The position numbers and the translations under genes are program-made. A DNA stretch of 64,000 nt from contig QBVC01000014.1 of NCBI GenBank assembly GCA_003058495.1, forward strand, positions 1 to 64,000, in the 5' to 3' direction. The notes under the pieces were generated by a model. The model saw only the letters and a list, made by a program, of their open reading frames with translations. It searched no databases and was not told where the DNA came from. The DNA comes from a gamma proteobacterium symbiont of Ctena orbiculata. Lineage in GTDB: Bacteria > Pseudomonadota > Gammaproteobacteria > Chromatiales > Chromatiaceae. Below, piece by piece: positions 54,099-63,110 of the stretch (the stretch's first letter is position 1; each line of letters begins with the position of its first letter).

Positions 54099-54257
54099 AA
54101 TCCATACGCTGACGAAGATAAGCCTGACGCAAGCTTCCACGCCCAGGCTGGTCTGGCGCAGGCGCTCAACAACGGCCTGACGGAAACCGAAAACCGGGAG
54201 CTGATGAGCTCAATCGATGCTCAGCGCATCGCCAAGCTGGTGCTCACCGGACTGTGA
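54099..54257 (+). pseudogene. C-terminal gene remnant
   Basis: After a stop at 54096 the plus strand reads ADEDKPDASFHAQAGLAQAL, then a helical stretch ending IAKLVLTGL and a stop. It has coding-like composition and no start, so it is probably the tail of a lost gene. No family recognised. Confidence 0.4.
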
Positions 54258-54295
54258 CGGCTCTGACCCGAAAACTTCGCATCAAAAAAAATCGC

Positions 54296-54316
54296 GAGCG
54301 CCGCATGGCGGCGCTC
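54296..54316 (-). repeat. Hairpin after VR6
   Basis: GAGCGCCGC-CAT-GCGGCGCTC (minus strand) is a perfect 9-bp stem followed by GCGATTTTTTTT. It sits 46 bases past the stop of the target gene. Confidence 0.8.
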
Positions 54317-54361
54317 TCAGTGGGCGGTGATTCAGTGTTCAGTGGCTCAGTGAGACGGTGA

Positions 54362-57238
54362 TCAGCGTAATATGGGGGACGCACAGACAACACGAAACCC
54401 CCCGCGGTCGCTCCGGCTGTCGGGTAGAAACCTGAAGCGGTCGGCGGCACGCGCATCCTCTGGATTGAAGCTCCAGGCGCCGCCGCGCAACACCCGATCA
54501 TCGCCAGTTTCATCAATGGTAGTATCTGCAGGATTTTGATATTTGTTCATACACCACTCCCAAACATTGCCGTGCATGTCATGCAGCCCCCAGGCATTGC
54601 CAGGAAAACTTCCAACTGGTGCGGTCTGCTCAAAATCCCACTTGCTGCCACAACCGCGGCAATTCGCCAACCCCTTGCCAGCGAGGGTATCGCCGCCGCT
54701 CTCCTTCGGCAGGGCATAGGCCTTTTGCGTACCGGCCCGGGCGGCATACTCCCACTCTGCCTCCGTAGGCAGACGACAAGTCCTTCCTGTGCGATCACCC
54801 AACCATTGGGCATAGGCCAGGGCCTGGTACCAGTCGACGTTGATCACCGGTCGATCATCGCGCCCCCAACTCTCATCAGGCGGGTAGACGAGCTTTGTAT
54901 CCACCGGCAATTGTGTCAATAGATTATCCTGTTGGTCCCGAATCAATGGCTGGGTCAGCCCCTGGCGCTGCTGATCCCAGATATAGTAGTCATATTCCAG
55001 AAAGCTGACCTCGTACTTGCCCATCTCGAAGGGTTGGCTGACCTTGACCTCTTTCGCCTCCCCTTCTTTACAAGTTGCTCCCGCAACATCATCACGCCCC
55101 GGCAAGCATCCCATTGTGAAGGTGCTAGGTTCAATCGGCACCATCTCCGGCAGAGGAGTGAATAGGCCCATGAAATCGAGACGCCAAACTACTTGGTGGG
55201 CGATGTAGCTAGGATCTAGTTTATGACTATTCGCCCACCAGGCAGAATGGCTGAACAGCCCCAATATCAGTACAAGCAACAGGGCCTGTATGCTCTTCCA
55301 TCGCCGGCTCCAGGTGAGATAACGGCCCTCCTCGCCCCGTTTGTTGAGCCTGAGATTCCGGTAGCGAGACAAGTCACCCCATCCTGCCAGATGCCACCAG
55401 CGCCCAAACAGGCCGCTCTTGGCCCAGCGACTGGCCTGCAGCCTGAGCTGTTGACGGCGCAGGCTGCGGTCACGGTTTTTCTCGATATAGTCATAGAGCG
55501 TCGGCCAGTAGCCGATGCGCTTGCCGGTCTGCTCATCCCGCTTACGGGGTCGGATCAGGGTTTCGTGGATGAGATCGACATAGTCTGTGGTTGCCCCAGC
55601 CGTTTCCTCTGTGCTGATGGTGATGAGACGCAGAGCACCGTTAGCCGCCTCGCTGGGGGCATTGTCAGGCCGTTCGCCGGAGAGTAGCCGCACCACCCGT
55701 TCGCCAATCTCCCGGTTGCCCGCACCGGCCACCACTACCGCCTCTTCCCGGGTCAGGCGCTGGCGCGTGTGGCGGCCTTCGTCGTTGATGCGGGTAAGGC
55801 TAAGCAGCAGCTCCAGTGCTGCCTTCCTACCTTTGGTGACATCTCGATTGATACGCTCCAGCAGGGCGTCGGCCTGTCTGCTGAGGATACCGATCAGTCC
55901 GCCGGCTTTGGTGTACTGATCGCCACTCAAGCGATTGTTATCCTCCCGCTGTTTCCAGAGGACAGTGAGGGCGTTTTCCACCAGCGGCAAAGCACCGAGT
56001 TCAGCTTCCGTCTCTTTGAAAATAGCGGTGGTGATTTCGCTGACATCAAGATCCGCTAGGGCTGCGGGCTCTTCGATGGCCTCTCGCAATCCTTGCTCGG
56101 TGATGATCGGTAGAAAGTAGCGGGCACAGTGACTGTTGTAGATGGCCAGCAGTGCGGAGAGTTGTTCGTAGCGATCGAGAAAATCGGCGCGCACGGTGCT
56201 GATCATGAACAGCGGGCACTCCGGGTCTTGCAGGGCGTTGGCGAGCAGGGCATCGAAGTGCTTGCGTGGCGCATCGTCGGCAAAGGTGAAGAGTTCCTCG
56301 AACTGATCGACGATGAGCAAAAAGGCGTCCTGCTCCTGACGCCTGTCCCTCAGTGCGAGAGCCAATGCGCGTTTATCCTGTTGAAGCTGCTCAAGCCGCT
56401 TGAGGCTATCCCGCTGTTCGGCATCGGTCACCAGGCCCCGTTCGACGACCTCAGCCAGTTTGGTCAGTGGATCTTTGCCCGGCATCATGGGACCGAGAAC
56501 ACGCCATTGGGTGAACCCGGTGCGCGCCCAGAGCGCGCCCTGCTCGATCATAGGCAACATACCGGCCTGCACCAGAGACGACTTGCCTGCTCCACTGTTG
56601 CCCTCGATCTGCAGCCAGCGCCGGTATTGGCCGGTCTGCCCGGCCTGCAGCCGATCGGGGTTGGTCTCCTGTTGATCGCCAAGACAGGCGAGGGCTTCCA
56701 GGGTCTCCTTGCGCCGGCCGAAGAAAAGATGTGCATCCTTGCGGCGGAAAGCATCCAGACCGAGGAAGGGACAACCTTCGATGATTTGCTGTTTATCCCG
56801 GCGGAATACTCTTTCTTTAATGGCCGCCACCAGATCACCTGACAGCGCCTGGGACGGTGACCAGTGTTCTGCCTGAATCCTGGCAAGAAAAACCGGCAGG
56901 GAATCGATCTGCGCCTCTTCCAACAGTATGGGGAAGATGGGCAGCCGCTTCTTCTCGTCACGTGTGGAGAGATGTCGAATCAGCGCGACTTCCACCTCTG
57001 CCCCTACCCAGCCTCGAACACCCTCTTGCCCAACCAGTACCACGAAGGCAGAGCAGTCACGCAAAGCCTCATCAAGTCGCGTGACCCAACGATCACCTGT
57101 GCGGATGGATTCATCATCCTTGAATACCGCAACTCCCGCCCGTTGCAGCTCGATGCGCAGGGCGTTCGCTGCCTCAAGGTCGTTGCGGCTGTAGCTCAAG
57201 AATAGTTGATTATTATCAGTTATATCGTTTAGTGACAA
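54362..57238 (-). CDS. TIR - STAND NTPase - membrane helix - FGE/lectin protein (DGR target)
   Basis: 958 residues from a TTG at 57238; no ATG lies upstream in frame, and TIR homology starts at residue 11. TIR domain about 10-150 (LFLSYSRNDLEAAN, AFVVLVGQEGVRGW). STAND NTPase: CPFLGLDAFRRKDAHLFFGR, Walker A GNSGAGKSS (about 213-221), Walker B FLLIVDQFEELF (about 302). One transmembrane helix near 650 (ALLLVLILGLF) places the C-terminal lectin outside the cytoplasm. The FGE-like domain (about 699-958) has CRLPTEAEWEYAARAG and HDMHGNVWEWCMNKY, and ends in VR6, the most template-like variable repeat. This one is therefore predicted to be a surface-displayed diversified receptor with an inside effector (inference). 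Confidence 0.87.
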   Translation of the reverse strand: MSLNDITDNNQLFLSYSRNDLEAANALRIELQRAGVAVFKDDESIRTGDRWVTRLDEALRDCSAFVVLVGQEGVRGWVGAEVEVALIRHLSTRDEKKRLPIFPILLEEAQIDSLPVFLARIQAEHWSPSQALSGDLVAAIKERVFRRDKQQIIEGCPFLGLDAFRRKDAHLFFGRRKETLEALACLGDQQETNPDRLQAGQTGQYRRWLQIEGNSGAGKSSLVQAGMLPMIEQGALWARTGFTQWRVLGPMMPGKDPLTKLAEVVERGLVTDAEQRDSLKRLEQLQQDKRALALALRDRRQEQDAFLLIVDQFEELFTFADDAPRKHFDALLANALQDPECPLFMISTVRADFLDRYEQLSALLAIYNSHCARYFLPIITEQGLREAIEEPAALADLDVSEITTAIFKETEAELGALPLVENALTVLWKQREDNNRLSGDQYTKAGGLIGILSRQADALLERINRDVTKGRKAALELLLSLTRINDEGRHTRQRLTREEAVVVAGAGNREIGERVVRLLSGERPDNAPSEAANGALRLITISTEETAGATTDYVDLIHETLIRPRKRDEQTGKRIGYWPTLYDYIEKNRDRSLRRQQLRLQASRWAKSGLFGRWWHLAGWGDLSRYRNLRLNKRGEEGRYLTWSRRWKSIQALLLVLILGLFSHSAWWANSHKLDPSYIAHQVVWRLDFMGLFTPLPEMVPIEPSTFTMGCLPGRDDVAGATCKEGEAKEVKVSQPFEMGKYEVSFLEYDYYIWDQQRQGLTQPLIRDQQDNLLTQLPVDTKLVYPPDESWGRDDRPVINVDWYQALAYAQWLGDRTGRTCRLPTEAEWEYAARAGTQKAYALPKESGGDTLAGKGLANCRGCGSKWDFEQTAPVGSFPGNAWGLHDMHGNVWEWCMNKYQNPADTTIDETGDDRVLRGGAWSFNPEDARAADRFRFLPDSRSDRGGFRVVCASPILR
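54376..54496 (-). repeat. DGR variable repeat VR6 (best adenine signature)
   Basis: 121 bases aligned to the template with no gap and identical flanks on both sides. Of 18 differences, 16 fall at template adenines (for example AAC to TTC, GAC, AGC or CGC) and 2 elsewhere (T to G in both). This is direct evidence for adenine-specific diversification. Confidence 0.93.
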
Positions 57239-57499
57239 ACTTAGTCCGTTTTAGCGTGTTAGTGTTACGAATTATGTTTACTATGCTGCAGCAAGATAAT
57301 ATCCATTGTGTCTTTTTGCTCCTAGCATTAGATGCTTACTCAGTTCCTCTTCAGGATGTTCTCACGAGTTAAGCAGGCATGATAGTATCGGATACAATAT
57401 TGCGGCCCCATGAACCTTCTTAGGTAAGTACAGGATTTTAAGATTGACCTAATTACATACCACTAGTTCTTGCTAAGAACATACATGTATTTATCTATA

Positions 57500-59455
57500 T
57501 CAACCAAGTTCTCGAAGTTTTTTCAGAATTTGATTGGCTGTTATATGATCTTCTTGGTTTTTCACAGATAGTACTCCCCATGCCCCAGAGAAATCTTTGG
57601 GTCTAGTATCATCGATGGCAAGAAACATTACACCTTTATTATCGTGAAGGTGAATAACTTCCAATATACTTTCCCACTCGAGCCCGCACCATTTTGATTC
57701 ATCGTACCCAAGTCCAAATAAAGCAACGATGAGCTTTGTCTGCTTTTTATATATATTCATCAGCTTTGATATTCGATCCGCTGTAGCAAGATCATCTTCG
57801 CGTTCAAAGTCAATAAACATTGATACTCTGGGCCTAATCTTTCTTATTTCGTCACTAATTTGTTTGACTTTATCTTCACATCCGCGCGGATAAGAAAAAG
57901 CTATATCAAAATATTGTTCACTTAATGGGAATACTTGTTTCTCATCTCCGTGACTACTAATAATTCCTTGTGGAATATACTCTTTCAGAAAGCTATCTCG
58001 TAATTCTGAACTAATGTAATTTGTTAATACTCCTGATGCGGTCATGTTCGATTTATAAAAGTCGTGAGCATCTTCACCTTCGATACGCTCTACAAGATCG
58101 AAAAAATTTGGCCCAGCTTCGATATGAGATAGTTTGGAACAAAGAAGCACTACCACATCTGATTTATCTGTATGGCGAGAGAATAAGAGGAAATCCTCCT
58201 TTTCCATTAAGGTGGCGCAGTTCGCATAGTCTTCCCATACCACGCCATTCTTCTCATGAATACAGTTCTCTAGCTCAGCTATAAAGTATACACCGTCCGA
58301 ATTTAGTCCAGCACTATCTTCGGGCGTAATTGGAAAATGAAAAATAACAATGTTTTTTTGTTTACCACTAGTAGTGAGATGCGCGTATCTTCCGTACCCT
58401 CCCCACCACAAAAAGTAAGCAAGCTTTCTTCTTTCACGAGAAAATTCTACCAATTTATTATAATTTTGCGGTCCAACTGAAATTACAGCCCCCCCTATAT
58501 GACTCTTATCAAAATAAATTTGAACTGATTCATGCCTTGAATCTAATAATGCTCGCACCTTATGCCTCAAAAAAGATATTGCCGCATTTTTCTTACAGAA
58601 TTCTTCAATTGCTGGATCGTATGAATCTGCAAATACTAAACGTGTTCCTGGATGATTTGGAAATAAATCACCTCTTAAGTCAGGACAGTCCTCATCTATA
58701 ATAATTAAACAATTAGCATTGATAACTGCATTCTTTTTAAGATCACCGTCAAAAGTGTCTTGTGCAAATGGCATCTCAAGTGTACGAGAAAAAACATATT
58801 CTGACGTATCATCATCAATATACTTCGTTACTGGACCTTTATCCCTAAAGCAGCGCAGTCGATTCTGTAGAATCCAGTCAACCATACCCAAGAAATCAAA
58901 TGGATCTCCTGAATATTTTGGATGTAATTCCTTCACCATTAGATAGAAGAAATCACCCATGCGATACCTTGAACTTACAATACTTGAAATCTTAAAGCCT
59001 TGCTCGTGAAAGAAAGCAATCATCTTAGTTTCCCTAGGGGGAATCTCGATTGAGATACGATTAAACGCTCTTCTCTCACAATAACTATATGCTTTCTCAA
59101 GTAATCCTACTTGCGCATCTTTAAGTTCTTTTTCAGAATCGAAGTTTTGAGTGTCAATTAAAAAATTCTTTAGCTCAACGCTATCTCCATACAGTCTCTG
59201 CTTTAATATGACAGATCCTGAAAAGGCTAATTTACTATTAACATCTTCATTTTTTGGATGCTCAATTACAGACACATAAATCCCAAAGGCAATGCGTTCA
59301 CCTGTAGCAACCTGACTGCAGGCTTGTTTTACCCAATCGTCGTGAAAAGGATAATCATCATATAACCGGGGAGCAACGCGCTGTATTCTTTTGAGTTCAT
59401 TTATTTCATTTACCAATACACGCCGCACTAACCATCGTCTACTGATCTCTGACAC
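57500..59455 (-). CDS. GNAT-like / TIR fusion protein
   Basis: 651 residues from a GTG start. Residues about 1-175 look like a GNAT acetyltransferase fold (KLAFSGSVILKQRL, then SIEIPPRETKMIAFFHEQGFK at the usual helix). The centre (about 180-505) is unassigned, with IIIDEDCPDLRGD and VVVLLCSKLSH strands. The C-terminus (about 513-640) is a TIR domain (FDIAFSYPRGCEDK, LIVALFGLGYDESKWCGLEW, with Glu at the catalytic position). A GNAT-TIR fusion is uncommon. It is AT-rich in codon use. The two N- and C-terminal assignments are likely, the middle is unknown. Confidence 0.7.
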   Translation of the reverse strand: MSEISRRWLVRRVLVNEINELKRIQRVAPRLYDDYPFHDDWVKQACSQVATGERIAFGIYVSVIEHPKNEDVNSKLAFSGSVILKQRLYGDSVELKNFLIDTQNFDSEKELKDAQVGLLEKAYSYCERRAFNRISIEIPPRETKMIAFFHEQGFKISSIVSSRYRMGDFFYLMVKELHPKYSGDPFDFLGMVDWILQNRLRCFRDKGPVTKYIDDDTSEYVFSRTLEMPFAQDTFDGDLKKNAVINANCLIIIDEDCPDLRGDLFPNHPGTRLVFADSYDPAIEEFCKKNAAISFLRHKVRALLDSRHESVQIYFDKSHIGGAVISVGPQNYNKLVEFSRERRKLAYFLWWGGYGRYAHLTTSGKQKNIVIFHFPITPEDSAGLNSDGVYFIAELENCIHEKNGVVWEDYANCATLMEKEDFLLFSRHTDKSDVVVLLCSKLSHIEAGPNFFDLVERIEGEDAHDFYKSNMTASGVLTNYISSELRDSFLKEYIPQGIISSHGDEKQVFPLSEQYFDIAFSYPRGCEDKVKQISDEIRKIRPRVSMFIDFEREDDLATADRISKLMNIYKKQTKLIVALFGLGYDESKWCGLEWESILEVIHLHDNKGVMFLAIDDTRPKDFSGAWGVLSVKNQEDHITANQILKKLRELG

Positions 59456-59495
59456 TTAAATCATCCATCAATTTACAAAAAGATATGCAAAAAAG

Positions 59496-59786
59496 CTAAT
59501 AAACTGCATTTTGCATGCATACAATCCGCGGACCACGAGTATTATCAATACCCCTAAATGCCTCACAAAGACGATTTGCATCCTTTGGCGTCATTGTTCC
59601 ATGAAACAAACATTCATGGTATTGATCAAAACCCAGCTCATGCTTAGATAATAAATTTTGACAAAACCTCTCAAGATGTCCTGCGATATCACGACAATAA
59701 TTCGTTACAGTACCATTACAATTTACAGATCTGATTGTTATCCTATATCTACGAACTTCACCCTTGTTCCTCGATTTTCTTGACAT
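59496..59786 (-). CDS. Small basic hypothetical protein
   Basis: 96 residues from the ATG at 59786, which has GGGAG 8 bases upstream; a second ATG at 59801 overlaps that site. It begins with a Lys/Arg-rich segment (MSRKSRNKGEVRRYRITIR) and contains five cysteines and HECLFHGTMT. It lies 40 bases upstream of the GNAT-TIR gene in the same direction and may be co-transcribed with it. No family recognised. Confidence 0.55.
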   Translation of the reverse strand: MSRKSRNKGEVRRYRITIRSVNCNGTVTNYCRDIAGHLERFCQNLLSKHELGFDQYHECLFHGTMTPKDANRLCEAFRGIDNTRGPRIVCMQNAVY

Positions 59787-60130
59787 AAACACAACTCCCA
59801 TGATTTAAGGTTAAGAAAGTGATTTACTGGATGCTATGAATGTGGAACAGATACACATCAAATTATTTTTAACAGATCGTCCATAAATACTGTTTAAAAA
59901 CTTCACACTAATCGCATCCTGATTACTTCATCAAGTGAATGAGCCGTTGATCACCTACCTCTATTAATCGTCCCCAAAGATTTGGAAATGGGCACGAAAA
60001 TGTTAAATATATATTACTTATTTATCTTATAATAATATAAGCAACTTGCTTGTTTTCAATCGACTCTAAACTATCTTTAATTCGTCAGATAGACTACCAC
60101 AACAGTACTTTACACCAAACCTCGGAGTCT

Positions 60131-62377
60131 ATGGATCAAAGTCAGCACTATGGAGAGAAGCAATTCCATATACCAGAGATCTGGGACAAAGTTATCACTT
60201 GGGCAAAACGCCATGCTGTTGTCAATGACCTAACCCTGATCATCGACACCTGCCGCCTCCTTGACCACGAAACATCAGGTCTCGGCACGGTCCTCCAACA
60301 CCTCACCCCAGACAGAGCCCGCAATCAATTATTGGTGTGGGCTGACTACCACCCAGCCTGCGCAGGTCTCTACCGCCTGGCTGAGGCCTGCTACAGAGAC
60401 ACTACCCTCTTTTAAAAAGCCAGAAGATCTCTTTGAAGGCAACCTCAAGAAGATGTACCTGCTGGCACTTCTAACCCGAGTACCCTCTCAAACTGGCATT
60501 GCACACTCAGACTGTTTGGAAATGATCATTCTCTGGATACTCGTCCAGGCCGCAATGCGTACTGAAAAGGGAATCACGCTGGATCGCAACCTCCAAGAGG
60601 TCTCCTCAAAAATTCGCAAGGTGTTTACACCTGAGGATCACATTGACCTCAACTCTATCGTCTGGACGATCGACCCATCGTCCCCATTAGACCTCAGCCA
60701 AATCAAAATGTGGCTCATTGGAAAAGCCTCCTCGGTCGCCTCAAAGCACCGAAATGAATCCGAGGTGCAGTTCATGAACGCCCTCATGGCGATAGCAGAG
60801 GAAAAAGATAATAAAATAGAGGACATCCAGGCTCGAGGCACAAGACTCTACGATCCCGCAGTCCAGACTCCACCCGGACCCAAGGCCCCTGACGTCACGC
60901 TAGTCAATACCGATACCCTAGATAAACCTGAACAGCTGCTCCTCTTTGGGGCAGATTCCGAGACTGCCTACTTAACTACTGAGGTTGATGAGACTGAGTC
61001 ATATACCCATCAGCGGCTCTCCAGTCTGACGACCTGGCGCCTCAAGGCAGAGCTGACCCATTTTTTACCCTGGTCCTGGGATCAACTGACACCGATCGAG
61101 ATTCAGCACCTGGAAAATACTGTTGATCAGTGGATGACTTCTGATATTAAGCTGACCCAACTACTTGCGTCCCTCACATGGCTGGCAATACATACCGGTC
61201 GCACGCTTGTCCAGATACTGGATATCGAAACAGGAGAGGATCCACAGGGTGAGTGGCGACTGAACCCGAGTACAGGAGAACTCCATCGCCTTCCTCCCAA
61301 ACGCCAGAGTGACTGGGTACCCGACGGGGACTGCGATGCGTGGTTAAGGCCGGCGGCTGACCATGAGATTTTGGTAATACCCAATGCTGTTGCTCAAACG
61401 CTGATCCGGCTACTCAAGAATCACCCCCACTGTCAGGTGCTCGGTGATCTTTGGGGTTCCCGTACTTCTGAGTCGATCGAAAAGTCCTTTGCAGATCGTA
61501 TGACAGGTCCACTCGCCCGTGTGCGCTCCGGGATGCTGACCAATGTACTGGATCGTCGGGTCTTTGAGTCGACCGGAAATAGCCACCTTTCGCGGATGAC
61601 GGGCTTTCACCCGCAGGCTGGTATGGGTGGAGCCTTTGCCTATGGCAACTGGGATCAACGGTTCGTTCAACGACTCTTACACCCTCACTTACCCAAAGAG
61701 GATATCACCGGATGTTCCGAGATCATCGGTTTTGGCAGTCGTTTTGAACCTCTGGACAACCGGTTGGTCAACTCTATTCAATCAGCAGGAAGCCGCCTCA
61801 GAGTGATTCGACAATCTGATGCTGTAGCATTCCATAACGCCTATACCATCTATCTTGTAACTGCCCTTCTAGCTGCAACAGGCGCACGGCCAGTTCACGC
61901 CCCCTTCGAATCCCCATCGCACTTCAATCACGACCTGCCGTGTGTGTTTGTGAATGACAAAAACGACCAGGGATTTCATCAAGGCAGACCATGTCCACTT
62001 CCAAGGACGCTGAGTCGGATTGTAGATAAACAGTACTCAAAACACCTCAGCCATCTTGCCAAGGCACTTGAGGTGGCAGGCTCTGAACTCACCGGCCCTG
62101 TCTCAGCACTCGCGGAGGGCAAATCCGCGAATCTTCCCTACTTCTTTCTGCTCGACGCCTCTTCTTCACTTGGAAAAGCATTTCAGTCACCACAACCAAA
62201 GAACAGGCGCTTTTTGATTGGCCTCTGCCGGTAAACCTCTTCCGCCAGCGCATTATCAAAAAGTTGTTACGAGCTGGAATTGACCAGGAGATCATCAATG
62301 GTTGGATGGGGCATGCGGAAAATGGTATGACCCCGTACGGTGATATTTCCATCCGCTGCTGGTTGAAGGACTTTTAG
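60131..62377 (+). pseudogene. Large tyrosine-recombinase-like integrase, two frame breaks
   Basis: About 750 codons in three pieces. The first reads from MDQSQHYGEKQFHIPEIW to TTLF-stop at 60415; one surplus base in the TTTTAAAAA run near 60408-60416 throws it into the next frame, which continues SFKKPEDLFEGNLKK. The second break lies near 62150-62170; after it the frame reads TTTKEQALFDWPLPVN, LFRQRIIKKLLRAG and GWMGHAENGMTPYGDIS to the stop at 62377. FRQRI, GH and the final Tyr-Gly resemble box II of tyrosine recombinases. Its place next to the tRNA-fMet attachment site supports an integrase role. It is either inactivated or the sequence has two indel errors. Confidence 0.75.
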
Positions 62378-62784
62378 GAATCAAGAGACGCTTTTTAGGC
62401 AATCTATGAGCAATTGGGTTTTGATGCTTTTTCAACCTGGCGGCAGACGCCCGTCCTGAAAACCAGCGCTTCGGCCCCCTACAGCGGCCAGCATAAAAGG
62501 GCTGTTTCATCTCGAAACAAGTCAGATTCATAGACGACTCACAGCATGGTCTCTATCACCACTTGTTTTGAACAAAAATGGAACATGCATGAAGACCTGT
62601 TTTTCTAGGTACACTGCCTTAAGGCCAGGCTAATTACCGACCTTAAGGTTAAAGGTCCAAAGGTCAATTCTGACTAAAATTCCTAACTCAGAATTTTTGC
62701 TGGGCACGGAATGGGCACAGGGATTTTTTGCCGCAAATAACAAAAAAGCCAACCACCGCTAAGTGATTGGCTTTAGTGTTTTTT

Positions 62785-62787
<3 letters not shown>
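62378..62787. other. Island right end, non-coding
   Basis: 410 bases with no supported gene. At 62741-62773 a minus-strand terminator (AGCCAACCAC paired with GTGATTGGCT, then a U-run) replaces the original tRNA terminator now stranded at 32953-32984. Confidence 0.6.
62741..62773 (-). terminator. Terminator of tRNA-fMet supplied by the island
   Basis: Minus-strand hairpin AGCCAATCAC...GTGGTTGGCT ending in six U, 15 bases past the tRNA CCA end. Its stem sequence differs from the original terminator, but position and function match. Confidence 0.8.
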
Positions 62788-62864
<77 letters not shown>

Positions 62865-63110
62865 TCAAGGAGGGGGCATACTACCCGTGTTACAGCCGGA
62901 TGGCAACCCTCGATTTGGAAATACGAAATAAAAACCCTGAATCCAGGATTGGAAAAGTAAAAAACCATTCTTTTTTTTAATAATCAGGAACTTTAGGCAA
63001 GTTCAGAATTAAAAAATTCCCTATCCTGCCAACATCTGAACCTATTATTCACCAGCCACAGGTTTGGGTGTTGGCTGGCAAGCTCCCGAATTTTCGGCCC
63101 AACTCATACC

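Noticed and set aside
54244-54516. Separate small minus-strand gene at the end of the TIR-STAND-lectin gene
   Set aside because: It is another frame of VR6 and the hairpin region; the lectin frame is the conserved one.
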